Shown here: positions 54,449 to 62,754 of the stretch, in pieces | Position numbering within the stretch: position 1 is the stretch's first letter | Layout: the number at the start of each line of letters is the position of its first letter | NCBI RefSeq assembly: GCF_000719115.1 | Contig: NZ_JOEA01000017.1 | Span: forward strand, 124,001 to 188,000 | Reading direction: 5' to 3' | Source: Lentzea albidocapillata | GTDB taxonomy: Bacteria; Actinomycetota; Actinomycetes; Mycobacteriales; Pseudonocardiaceae | DNA length: 64,000 nt | Translations under genes and position numbers: made by a program | Notes under the pieces: generated by a model | Told to the model about the DNA's origin: nothing | Seen by the model: only the letters and a program-made list of their open reading frames with translations | The model's database searches: none

Positions 54449-55276
54449 TCACCGCCCCGCGGCGAGCACCCGCAGTCCCAGCGGGGTGATCAGGTGCCGG
54501 GCGAAGTTGTCCTCGCGTTCGGTGGCGATGAGACCCGCCTCGCGCAGGACACCGGTGTGGTGGCTCACGGTCGCGGGGGCGACGCCCACCAGCCTCGCCA
54601 GCCTGGTGGTGGTGCTCCCGCCGACCACCGACCGCAGGATCGACGCCCTGGTGGCACCCAGCAGCGCGGTCAGCTGGCCACCGCCCGCGCGCCCGCCGGC
54701 CAGGAGGCGGGACTCGGTCCGGATCGGGAACACCAGCACCGGGCCCGCCGGAGCGACCAGGTGGCGCAGGGCGAAGTAGCAGGGGATCAACGTGAGACCC
54801 CGCCCGCCGAGGTGCAGGTCCCGGTCGTGCGGGTGGTCGACGGACAGCACGGGCGGATGCCAGCGCGTCGCGGTGCCCAGCGTGCTCAGCAGCCCTTCCG
54901 GGCCGCACTGCAGGTACTCGTGGATCCTCGCTGCCGCATCGGTGCACAGGCCGGCCTCGATGATCGGCAGGTGCGGCTCGATCACGCGCCGGCGGTAGAC
55001 GCGCAAAGCCTGGCGCAGCTGCCGGAACGCGGCGGTGGCGAGGTCGTCCGGCCAGTGCGGCGCCGCGGTCATCACGGTGTGCAGTGCCATCCGCAGATCC
55101 GGGTCGTGTACGGCGAGCTCGCGCACGTGGCGGCGCCATGGACCGAAGGACAGGTCCCCGTTCCCGTGTCGCAGGACCTGGGTGCTGCTGACGGTCTCCC
55201 ACGTCAGGTCGGTTTCCAGTTTCAACCCCGTGTGCGCGATGTCCCGATCGGTGAAATGGATGCGCAACTGCGGCAC
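54449..55276 (-). CDS. ArsR-type winged-helix regulator with long N-terminal domain
   Basis: 275 residues. The winged helix is at the C-terminus (GATRASILRSVVGGSTTTRLARLVGVAPATVSHHTGVLREAGLIATER, about 200-250). The N-terminal 190 residues match the DUF5937-type ligand domain found in actinobacterial ArsR relatives. The GTG at 55276 is preceded by GGGGGAA. The effector is unknown. It ends the group of minus genes after potC. Confidence 0.85.
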   Translation of the reverse strand: MPQLRIHFTDRDIAHTGLKLETDLTWETVSSTQVLRHGNGDLSFGPWRRHVRELAVHDPDLRMALHTVMTAAPHWPDDLATAAFRQLRQALRVYRRRVIEPHLPIIEAGLCTDAAARIHEYLQCGPEGLLSTLGTATRWHPPVLSVDHPHDRDLHLGGRGLTLIPCYFALRHLVAPAGPVLVFPIRTESRLLAGGRAGGGQLTALLGATRASILRSVVGGSTTTRLARLVGVAPATVSHHTGVLREAGLIATEREDNFARHLITPLGLRVLAAGR

Positions 55277-55355
55277 GTCTTCCCCCAAGGAATGCCCATG
55301 TCCCCCACCGGAGAAGTCATCCGCACACGGGCGGAGATACAGCCCTGGCTCGAAG

Positions 55356-56162
55356 TTAGGCCAGCCGCGCGACGGATCCCGCCCTGCGCGCCCGCCACGA
55401 CGCGATCACCACGCCGATGATCAACAGCAGCGCCGTCGCCGCCACCATCAGCGTCGACAACGCCACGATCTCCGGCGAGATCCCGCGCTTCGAAGCCTGC
55501 GCGTAGACGAACACCGGCAACGTCGTGGACCCGACGCCGGTCAGGTACGACGAGATCACCACGTCGTCGAACGACAGCAGGAACGCGAACGCCGCACCGG
55601 CCACCACCGCGGGCGCCACCAGCGGCAGCGTCACGGTCCGGAACGCGACGAAGGGCGACGCGCCGAGATCGGCCGCGGCCTCCTCCATCCGGGCGTCCAT
55701 TCCGGACACCCGCGACCGCACCACCACGACCACGAAACTCAGTGAGAAAGCCACGTGCGCGAACAGCAGAGCCCCGAACCCCAGGGGCACACCGGCGAGC
55801 TTGACGAAGAACCCCAGCATCGCCACACCCATGACGACCTCGGGCACCACGAGAGGCAACGACAGCAACACAGTCCACAGCCCGCGACCGGGAAACGCAC
55901 GCCGCAGCCCGAAAGCAGCCAACGTCCCGATCACCGTCGAGATCGCCGCCGACGCCGACGCCAGCTGCAACGTCAGCTGCAGCGAAGCGAACACACGCGT
56001 GTCGTCGGCCAGCTCCGCGTACCACTGCAGCGAAAACCCGCTGATCCGCGACAACGACCGAGACGAGTTGAACGACGCGATGGCGAGCCACGCGATCGGT
56101 GCGTACAAAAACAGGAAGACCAAGGCCACCACGGCGCCGAGCGCCCACGGACGACGGTTCAC
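55356..56162 (-). CDS. potC: Polyamine ABC transporter permease PotC
   Basis: 268 residues with six membrane spans and the EAA loop MEEAAADLGASPFVAFRTVTLPLV that contacts PotA. ASFNSSRSLSRISGFSLQWYAEL is typical of PotC. Overlaps potB by four bases. Forms the spermidine/putrescine importer with PotA, PotB and PotD. Confidence 0.9.
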   Translation of the reverse strand: MNRRPWALGAVVALVFLFLYAPIAWLAIASFNSSRSLSRISGFSLQWYAELADDTRVFASLQLTLQLASASAAISTVIGTLAAFGLRRAFPGRGLWTVLLSLPLVVPEVVMGVAMLGFFVKLAGVPLGFGALLFAHVAFSLSFVVVVVRSRVSGMDARMEEAAADLGASPFVAFRTVTLPLVAPAVVAGAAFAFLLSFDDVVISSYLTGVGSTTLPVFVYAQASKRGISPEIVALSTLMVAATALLLIIGVVIASWRARRAGSVARLA

Positions 56163-57016
56163 AGGACGTCCTCCCCACGCCGCCCGCGCAACACGAGCAC
56201 GAACACCACCAGCACGAGTAGCAACACCGCCATCGCCGAACCCAGCGGCCAGTTGTTGCCGCCGCGGAACTGGTCGTCGATCACCGACCCGAACGTCGAC
56301 TGCTCCACCCCGCCGAGCAGCTTCGGCGTCACGAAGTCACCGGCCGCGGGCACCAGCACGAGCAACGACCCGGCCAGCACGCCGCTCATGACCCCCGGCA
56401 GCACCACACGGAAGAACGTCGACACCCGCCCGTGCCCGAGGTCGTACGAGGCCTCCACCAGCCGCACGTCGAACCGTTCGCACGCCACGTACAACGGCAA
56501 CACCATGAACGGCAGAAAGCCGTACGTCAGACCGAGCACGACCGCGCCGTGGGTCAGCAGGAACCCGCCGTCCCTGTCCAGCCCGACCCACCCGAGCACG
56601 GTGTTCACGAGCCCTTCGCCGTCCAGCAGCGCCTTCCACGCGTAGATCCGCGCGAGATAGCTCGACCAGAACGGGATCAGCACCGCCGCGAGCAACGCCG
56701 TCCGGTAGCGCCCGCCGTACCGCGCGATGAACCACGCCAGCGGAAACCCGAGCAGCAGGCACGCGACGGTGGTGGCGCCGGCGTACAGCAGGGTCCGGCC
56801 GAAGATCGGCAGGAACGCCGGGTCCAGCGCCGTCCGGTAGGCCTGGACCGTCCACGGCAGCACCGCGCGGGCGACCCCCGTGTGCCGCGTGGCGAAGCTG
56901 AACTCGACGACCACGACGAGGGGCGCGATCAGGAAGAACCCCAGCCAGAGGCCGGTCGGGGCGAGGAGGGCGTTGGCCTTCAGCCAGCGTCGAGGCACAG
57001 ATCCACATCTTGCCAT
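56159..57016 (-). CDS. potB: Polyamine ABC transporter permease PotB
   Basis: 285 residues from the ATG at 57016, six membrane spans, EAA loop VEASYDLGHGRVSTFFRVVLPGV. TGLWLGFFLIAPLVVVVEFSFATR is the usual first span. It is separated from potA and potD by the opposite-strand tetR-P450 pair, and its start lies 3 nt from the palindrome at 57019-57052. Confidence 0.9.
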   Translation of the reverse strand: MARCGSVPRRWLKANALLAPTGLWLGFFLIAPLVVVVEFSFATRHTGVARAVLPWTVQAYRTALDPAFLPIFGRTLLYAGATTVACLLLGFPLAWFIARYGGRYRTALLAAVLIPFWSSYLARIYAWKALLDGEGLVNTVLGWVGLDRDGGFLLTHGAVVLGLTYGFLPFMVLPLYVACERFDVRLVEASYDLGHGRVSTFFRVVLPGVMSGVLAGSLLVLVPAAGDFVTPKLLGGVEQSTFGSVIDDQFRGGNNWPLGSAMAVLLLVLVVFVLVLRGRRGEDVL

Positions 57017-57018
57017 GC

Positions 57019-57052
57019 GAACATTCATGTACCGTTGTGAACATGAGTGTTC
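57019..57052. promoter_or_regulatory. Operator-like palindrome between potB and tetR
   Basis: GAACATTCATGT (57019-57030) and ACATGAGTGTTC (57041-57052) match in 11 of 12 positions, spacer 10 nt. The right arm includes the tetR ATG (57043) and the left arm abuts the potB ATG. Binding of a TetR dimer here would block both genes, the usual autoregulatory layout. Confidence 0.7.
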
Positions 57053-57582
57053 ACCTCCTGCAGACGGCGACATCGGTGCTGCTCAAGGACCCGACCGCGT
57101 CCTTGGGCGACGTCGCACGGGCGGCCGGTGTCGGCAGGACCACACTCCACAAACGCTTCCCGACCCGGACGGACCTGGTCCGCGCGGTCGCGAACGACGC
57201 GCTGGACCTGATCGACTCCGTGTCGTGCCAGGTGGACTTCGGCAGCGACGACGCGATCGAGGACCTCATGACGCGCCTGGTCGCGCTCGGCCCGCGGGTG
57301 GAGTTCCTGCTCCGCTTCCCCGGCCTGGAGCGCGACGAGGAACTGAGGACGCGCATCGAGGAGATGGACCGGCCCGTGCTCGACCTGATCACCCGGCTGC
57401 AGGGCACCAAGCTGCGCCGCGACCTGCCCGCGTGGTGGATCCTGCACACCCTCTACGCCGGGCTCTTCAACGCCTGGGAAGCGATCAACTACGGCCGTCT
57501 CGCGCCGTTGGACGCTCCCCGGTTCGTCCTGACCACGGTGTTCGAGGGGGTAGCAAGTGCTGGAGCAACTGACCGGACATGA
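57043..57582 (+). CDS. TetR-family regulator
   Basis: 179 residues. A short HTH (SVLLKDPTASLGDVARAAGVGRTTLHKRFPTRTDLVRAV) and a helical ligand domain ending WWILHTLYAGLFNAWEAINYGRL. It overlaps the P450 start by 26 nt, so the two are co-transcribed. It probably represses its own operon and potBC through the palindrome at its start. Confidence 0.88.
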   Translation: MSVHLLQTATSVLLKDPTASLGDVARAAGVGRTTLHKRFPTRTDLVRAVANDALDLIDSVSCQVDFGSDDAIEDLMTRLVALGPRVEFLLRFPGLERDEELRTRIEEMDRPVLDLITRLQGTKLRRDLPAWWILHTLYAGLFNAWEAINYGRLAPLDAPRFVLTTVFEGVASAGATDRT

Positions 57583-58669
57583 AGACCCGCACCCGATCTA
57601 CGAACGGCTACGCGCGCAAGGGCCGCTGACGCACGATGGCGGCACGTGGCTCACGACGAGCCATCCACTGGCCAACAGGATCCTGCGCGATCGGAGGTTC
57701 GGCGTCCGGCTCTCCGACGGCAGCTATCCGAGCAACGGCAGCCTGCTGCCCGAGTCGTTCCTGGAACAGGACCCGCCGGACCACACCCGGCTGCGCCGGA
57801 TCGCCATGCCCGCGTTCAGCCCGAAGAAGATCGACGAGTACCGGACCCGCGTGGAGAAGGTCGCGGAGTCGTTGCTGGACAAGGACGAGTTCGACCTGAT
57901 CGCGGACTTCGCGGCGCCGCTGCCGATCTCGGTGATCAGCGACCTGCTGGGCATTCCCGACGCCGACACCGCGGAGTTCGCGGACTACGGCGCGCTCGTC
58001 GCCGCGTCGTTCGACTCCGGGGTGACGCAGGAGATGGCGAACGCCAACGACAAGGTGCTCGCGCTGTTCGACCGGCTCATCACCCAACGCCGCAGGACAC
58101 CCGGCGACGACGTGATCAGCTCGCTGGTCGCCGCGGAGGCCGAGCAGAAGCTCACCGCGCAGGAGATGCTCGGCACGCTGGTACTGCTGCTGGTCGCGGG
58201 TTTCGAGACCACGGTGAACCTGATCGGCAACGGCACGCGCGCACTGCTCGACCACCCCGCGCAGTGGAAGCTCTTCAAGGCTCGGCCCGAACTCGCGTCC
58301 GCGGTAGTCGAGGAGACACTGCGGTGGGCACCGCCGGTGCAGATGACCAGCCGGATCGCGCACGAGCAGGTCGACGAGATCGGCAAGGACGAGTGGGTGA
58401 CGTTGCTGATCGGCGCCGCGAACCGCGACCCCGAGGTCTATCCGGAGGCGCACAAGTTCGACGTGATGCGCGTGCACAAGCCGGAGCACCTCGCGTTCTC
58501 CAGCGGCATCCACTACTGCCTGGGCGCGACGCTCGCGCGCATGGAGGGCGAGGTGGCGTTCCGCGCGCTGGCCCGCCGGATGCCGGAACTGCGGCAGACG
58601 GGGCCGGTGACGTTCCGCGAGTCCGTGGTGATCAGGGGGATGAGGTCGTTCCCCGTCAGCCGGTCTTGA
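57557..58669 (+). CDS. Cytochrome P450
   Basis: 370 residues. I-helix AGFETT, ExxR in EETLR, meander ANRDPEVYPEAHKFDVMR, and heme Cys321 in FSSGIHYCLG. All conserved parts are present, in contrast to the P450 at 10840. The substrate is unknown. No ferredoxin gene is adjacent. It overlaps the potD 3' end by 14 bp. Confidence 0.93.
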   Translation: MLEQLTGHEDPHPIYERLRAQGPLTHDGGTWLTTSHPLANRILRDRRFGVRLSDGSYPSNGSLLPESFLEQDPPDHTRLRRIAMPAFSPKKIDEYRTRVEKVAESLLDKDEFDLIADFAAPLPISVISDLLGIPDADTAEFADYGALVAASFDSGVTQEMANANDKVLALFDRLITQRRRTPGDDVISSLVAAEAEQKLTAQEMLGTLVLLLVAGFETTVNLIGNGTRALLDHPAQWKLFKARPELASAVVEETLRWAPPVQMTSRIAHEQVDEIGKDEWVTLLIGAANRDPEVYPEAHKFDVMRVHKPEHLAFSSGIHYCLGATLARMEGEVAFRALARRMPELRQTGPVTFRESVVIRGMRSFPVSRS

Positions 58670-59789
58670 CCTTCGTCCAGGCGTCCGCGTAGAGCGCTTC
58701 GGCGTCGCCGCCGAGGTCCTTGGTGAACGGGAGCTTCGCCAGCTGTTCGTCCGGCGGGTAGACCACCGGGTCGTTCAGGAGTTCCTTGTCGATCAACGGC
58801 TTCGCGGCGGCGTTGGGGCTGCCGTACCGGACGGCGTTGGACAGCGCCGCACCCGTTTCCGCACCGAGGATGTAGTCGATGAACCGGTGCGCGTTCCCGG
58901 CGTGTGGCGCGTCCTTCGGGATGACGAGCAGGTCCACGTAGGACAGTCCGCCCTCGGTCGGGATCGCGTACCCGAGGTCGTCGTTGGCGGCGCGAGCCTG
59001 GAACGCGTCACCGGAGTACGACTGCGCGAGTCGCACCTGGCCCGAGGTCAGCGGTTCGATCACGTCGGAGGTGATCTGGCCGAGCTTCTTCTTCAACGAC
59101 AGCAGGAAGTTCGCCGCGTCGTCGATCTGTCCCGCGTCGGTGGTGTTCGGGTCGTGACCGAGCTTCAGCAGGCCGATGGCCATGCCGTCGCGGGCCTCAT
59201 CGAGAATCGAGCTGCGGCCTTGGGCGTTCGGCAGGTCGAAGGCGTCGAACCCGGTGACGTCACCGCCGATCTGCGACTTCGAGTACGCCAGACCCGTTGT
59301 ACCCCAGGCCCACGGCACGGAGTACTTGTTGCCGGGGTCGTACTCGGCCTCCACGAACCGCTGTTCCAGGTTGCGCAGGTTCGGGATGGCGTCGTGGTCG
59401 AGCGGCTGGAGCAGTCCGGACCGCAGGAACCGGCGCAGGAAGTTGTCCGACGGCACCACCAGGTCGTAGCCGGCCTGGCCGGACGCGATCTTGGCTTCCA
59501 TCTCGTCGTTGGTCGAGAAGTTGTCGTACGTGACCTCGATGCCGCTCACGGACGTGAAGCCCGGCAACGTCTCCGGCGCGATGTAGTCCGTCCAGTTGTA
59601 GAAGTTGAGCATGGGCTCGTCGACCAGGTTCGCGGCCCTGCCGGCACTCGGGCCACCGGCATCGGTGGGCGCCGGGCCGACCGCGCAGGCGGCGAGCGCG
59701 AAGAACGCCATCGAGCCCAGCATCGTGCGCCGGGTCACCCGCGGGCTGTCGACGTCCCACAGCCGGGCGATCCGGACCTGCTCAGCCAT
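58656..59789 (-). CDS. potD: Polyamine-binding lipoprotein PotD
   Basis: 377 residues. N-terminal RRTMLGSMAFFALAAC with the lipobox Cys35; the RR pair suggests Tat export. The mature protein is a periplasmic-type binding protein with LNFYNWTDYIAPETLPGF and the polyamine-site segments (WTDYI, YDLVVPSDNFLRR, VPWAWGTTGLAY). It overlaps potA by 8 nt. Confidence 0.92.
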   Translation of the reverse strand: MAEQVRIARLWDVDSPRVTRRTMLGSMAFFALAACAVGPAPTDAGGPSAGRAANLVDEPMLNFYNWTDYIAPETLPGFTSVSGIEVTYDNFSTNDEMEAKIASGQAGYDLVVPSDNFLRRFLRSGLLQPLDHDAIPNLRNLEQRFVEAEYDPGNKYSVPWAWGTTGLAYSKSQIGGDVTGFDAFDLPNAQGRSSILDEARDGMAIGLLKLGHDPNTTDAGQIDDAANFLLSLKKKLGQITSDVIEPLTSGQVRLAQSYSGDAFQARAANDDLGYAIPTEGGLSYVDLLVIPKDAPHAGNAHRFIDYILGAETGAALSNAVRYGSPNAAAKPLIDKELLNDPVVYPPDEQLAKLPFTKDLGGDAEALYADAWTKVKTG

Positions 59790-60939
59790 CGTCCGGCTCC
59801 AGCAGCACGGTGAACTCGGGGTCCCACGCCACCCGCACGGACTGGCCGGGCGAGCCCGCGTCGTCGATGCGCTGGGCGTTCTGCACGAACGCCGTGAGCA
59901 CACCTCCGGGGGTGCCGACCACGAACTGCGTGGACACGCCCGTGTAGACGACGTCCTGAACGACGCCCTGGAGCACGCACCAGCCGGTCGGAGGCTCGGC
60001 GGACTCGTTGAACAGGTGCACCTTCTCCGGCCGCACGGTCGCGGCGACCTTGCGGCCGTGGCTGACGCTGCCGGAGAACCTGGCACGCAGGTTCGTGGCG
60101 CCCGGAGCCGTCAGCGACACCAGCCCACCGTCCACACCGGACACCTCGGCGTCAAGGATGTTGGACGTGCCGATGAACCCGGCGACGAACCGGGTCGCGG
60201 GCCGTTCGTAGACGTCCTCGGGGTAGCCGACCTGCTCGATCCTGCCCGCGTTCATCACGGCGATGCGGTGCGAGAGGACCAGCGCCTCTTCCTGGTCGTG
60301 CGTGACGTAAAGGAACGTCGTACCGACCTCGCGCTGGATGCGCATCAGCTCGATCTGCAGTTCCTTGCGGAGCTTGGCGTCGAGCGCGCCGAGCGGTTCG
60401 TCGAGCAGCAACAACTGCGGACCGGCGGCGAGCGCACGGGCGATGGCGACACGCTGCTGCTGGCCACCGGAGAGTTGCGCGGGCCTGCGCTTGGCGAACT
60501 GCGACAGCCGCACCAGTTCGAGGTGCTCACCGACGCGCTTCTTCAACTCGTCGCCGCGGATCTTCTTGCGCTTGAGCCCGTACGCGACGTTGTCCCACAC
60601 CGACATGTGCGGGAACAGCGCGTACGACTGGAAGACGGTGTTGACGTCCCTCCGATAGGGCGGAACGCCCACCATGTCGTTGCCGTCGAGCTCGATACGG
60701 CCCTCGTCGGGGTCAACGAATCCGGCGATCATGCGCAGGACCGTGGTCTTGCCGCAGCCGGACGGCCCGAGCACCGAGAAGAACTCGCCCTCGTGGACGT
60801 CGAGCGAGACGCCGTCGACCGCCACCTGGTCGGAGAAGCGCTTGCGCACACCGTGGAGACCGATCTCGACGGGGGCGAACGTGTCCGGGGTGGAGCCCTC
60901 GGCGGGAGAGAAGCCGGTCAAGTCGAGGCGCCTTCGCAA
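59782..60939 (-). CDS. potA: Polyamine ABC transporter ATPase PotA
   Basis: 385 residues. Walker A GPSGCGKTT, Q-loop FQSYALFPHM, signature LSGGQQQR, Walker B LLLLDEPLGALD, H-loop VTHDQEEAL, then a C-terminal TOBE domain (GRKVAATVRPEKVHLF). It powers uptake of spermidine/putrescine with PotBCD. First gene of the group. A slightly later start cannot be excluded. Confidence 0.93.
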   Translation of the reverse strand: MRRRLDLTGFSPAEGSTPDTFAPVEIGLHGVRKRFSDQVAVDGVSLDVHEGEFFSVLGPSGCGKTTVLRMIAGFVDPDEGRIELDGNDMVGVPPYRRDVNTVFQSYALFPHMSVWDNVAYGLKRKKIRGDELKKRVGEHLELVRLSQFAKRRPAQLSGGQQQRVAIARALAAGPQLLLLDEPLGALDAKLRKELQIELMRIQREVGTTFLYVTHDQEEALVLSHRIAVMNAGRIEQVGYPEDVYERPATRFVAGFIGTSNILDAEVSGVDGGLVSLTAPGATNLRARFSGSVSHGRKVAATVRPEKVHLFNESAEPPTGWCVLQGVVQDVVYTGVSTQFVVGTPGGVLTAFVQNAQRIDDAGSPGQSVRVAWDPEFTVLLEPDDG

Positions 60940-61064
60940 GATCGGACGGGCAGGCCCCGAAGAGCCTAAACCCTCGTCAGTCGTGCGCGCGCGACCTCAC
61001 ACCTCAGTGCTCACCGTCATGTGCGACGATGGTTTCGTAATCCGGATGAGCAGTGGAGGAAACC

Positions 61065-61322
61065 GTGGCTACGTCCTCGGAACTGGACAAGCGTCCTGCC
61101 GTCGACCCTCACGAGGAGCCGTCGCACGAGTGGGGCTGGCACGGCACGTTCCCCAAGGGCACCCGCATCGCGGGCTGGCTCTCGGCGATCTTCTGCTTCC
61201 TGATGCTGATCGGCAACCACCACGGCAAGACCGAGGACATCTTCCTCGTCGTCACCGGGGTCTCGATCATCGCCTTCCTGCTGTGGGACGCCGCGCGCAG
61301 CAAGAAGCCCTGGCGCCGCTAG
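61065..61322 (+). CDS. DUF2631 small membrane protein
   Basis: 85 residues from the GTG at 61065, which has GGAGGA 5 nt upstream (a GTG at 61053 is possible). PSHEWGWHGTFPKGTRIAGWLSAIFCFLMLIGNHHGKTEDIFLV and two membrane spans are as in mycobacterial DUF2631 proteins encoded near dxr. The function is unknown. It overlaps the convergent oxidoreductase by four bases. Confidence 0.87.
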   Translation: MATSSELDKRPAVDPHEEPSHEWGWHGTFPKGTRIAGWLSAIFCFLMLIGNHHGKTEDIFLVVTGVSIIAFLLWDAARSKKPWRR

Positions 61323-62218
61323 AAGGTCTCCAGCACGATCTTGCCCTGGGTGCGGCCCGTCCCGCCCAGGGCATGTGCTTTTCCGGCGTCTTCCAGCGGG
61401 AACGTCGCGTCGACGTGCACCCTGAGCTCGCCCGACTCGGCCAGCGCCGCGATCGCCTCCAGGCCCGCGCGGTCGGGTTCAACCAGGATCGGACTGGTCC
61501 TGATGTCGTCGCGCAGGGGCCTGTCCACTCCGGACGGCACGCCGACGAACAACCCGCCCGGCCGCACCGCCGCCGGTGACGCGCCACCCACCAGGTCGAC
61601 GAACACGTCGACGTCGGTGCCTTCGTAGTCGCCCTTGGTGTAGTCGATCACTTCGTCGGCGCCGAGGTCCTTCAGGAACGCGTGCTTGGGCTCGCGCGCT
61701 GTACCGATGACGTACGCGCCGTGCGCCTTCGCGATCTGGACCGCGAGGTGGCCGACGCCGCCCGCCGCGGCCGTGATCAGCACCTTCTGGCCCTTCCGCA
61801 CGTCCGCGGTGTCGATCAGGATCTGGTGGGCGGTGAGCGCGGCGAGAGGCAGCGCGGCCGCCTCGACGTGGGTGAGGCTCTTCGGCTTCTTCGCGAAGTG
61901 ACGGGACGGAGCCGTGACGTACTCGGCGTACGCGCCCGCGGCGTGCGGGAACCACGGCATGCCGTAGACCTCGTCGCCGGCCTTGAGGGTCGTGACGCCG
62001 AAGCCGACCTCCTCGACCACGCCGGAGACGTCCCAGCCGTTGATGAACGGGAACGTCTGCATCCCTGCCATACCGCTACCGGCGCTGGTCTTCCAGTCGA
62101 CCGGGTTGACGCCCGCCGCGTGCACCCTGACCAACACCTCCGTCGGAAGTGGTGCCGGCTTGGGCACGTCGGTGAGGGTCAGAGGGCCGCCGAACTCGTG
62201 CTGGATGATCGCTCGCAT
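61319..62218 (-). CDS. NADP-dependent quinone oxidoreductase-like protein
   Basis: 299 residues of the zinc-free MDR (QOR) group: MRAIIQHEFGGPLTLTDVPKP, GINGWDVSGVVEEVG-like cofactor part, and the NADP loop TAAAGGVGHLAVQIAKAHGA. Reduces quinones or enones with NADPH. The ATG at 62218 is the usual start; one at 62230 is possible. Divergent from an HxlR regulator with a Cys-Pro-Cys motif. Confidence 0.9.
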   Translation of the reverse strand: MRAIIQHEFGGPLTLTDVPKPAPLPTEVLVRVHAAGVNPVDWKTSAGSGMAGMQTFPFINGWDVSGVVEEVGFGVTTLKAGDEVYGMPWFPHAAGAYAEYVTAPSRHFAKKPKSLTHVEAAALPLAALTAHQILIDTADVRKGQKVLITAAAGGVGHLAVQIAKAHGAYVIGTAREPKHAFLKDLGADEVIDYTKGDYEGTDVDVFVDLVGGASPAAVRPGGLFVGVPSGVDRPLRDDIRTSPILVEPDRAGLEAIAALAESGELRVHVDATFPLEDAGKAHALGGTGRTQGKIVLETF

Positions 62219-62261
62219 GCTGTCAAGCATGGGAGAGCAGGTCTCTCCTGGCAATCAGGCA

Positions 62262-62288
62262 CTATCTTGTGCACTAGGTACCTGATAG
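62262..62288. promoter_or_regulatory. CTATC...GATAG palindrome between qor and hxlR genes
   Basis: CTATC (62262-62266) and GATAG (62284-62288) with 17 nt between. The inner part contains GGTACC. It lies in the 79-bp gap between the divergent starts and may be the HxlR binding site. Confidence 0.45.
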
Positions 62289-62297
62289 AAACTAGCT

Positions 62298-62684
62298 GTG
62301 ATCAGGGACGTTTACCTCAAGATGTGTCCGTGCCGCGACCTGCTGGACATGGTCGCGTCGAAGTGGACGGCGCTGGTGATCGGCGACCTGGAGGACGGGC
62401 CCAAGCGGTTCGGCGAGCTCAAGCGCCGGCTGGAGGGCGTCAGCCAGAAGATGCTCACCCAGACGTTGCGCACGTTGGAGCGCGATGGGCTCGTCACGCG
62501 CACGGTCTACCCCTCGGTGCCGTTGCGCGTCGAGTACGAGCTGACCGAACTCGGGCGCAGCGTCACCGAGCCGCTGGCCGCGCTGCGGTTGTGGGCACAG
62601 AAGAACTACGAGACCGTCGCCGAGGCGCGGGAGACGTTCGACAGCGCCGGCCCCATCGGCCTGGAGCCCGTTACCACCCGCTGA
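62298..62684 (+). CDS. HxlR-family regulator with Cys-Pro-Cys motif
   Basis: 128 residues. Winged helix DLLDMVASKWTALVIGDLEDGPKRFGELKRRLEGVSQKMLTQTLRTLERDGLVTR. The cysteines Cys10 and Cys12 are at the place where redox- and quinone-sensing relatives (YodB, QorR) carry their sensor cysteine. Together with the divergent quinone reductase gene this suggests a quinone-stress switch. Leaderless-like start. Confidence 0.9.
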   Translation: MIRDVYLKMCPCRDLLDMVASKWTALVIGDLEDGPKRFGELKRRLEGVSQKMLTQTLRTLERDGLVTRTVYPSVPLRVEYELTELGRSVTEPLAALRLWAQKNYETVAEARETFDSAGPIGLEPVTTR

Positions 62685-62754
62685 TCACGCGAGCACCCAG
62701 CCCTACACGGCCTCCGCTTACGATCGTGCGCCACCGTGCCCCTTCGAGCTTCAT
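62671..62754 (-). pseudogene. Truncated copy of the 5' end of the neighbouring gene
   Basis: The 27-codon frame starts with ATG overlapping the stop of the gene at 62751-63386. Its first 12 codons (MKLEGARWRTIV) match that gene's own start (MKLEGERWRTIV), and 31 of 35 bases are identical (62720-62754 vs 63352-63386). It then ends at TAA. It is probably the leftover of a tandem duplicate cut off at the hxlR end. Confidence 0.6.
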
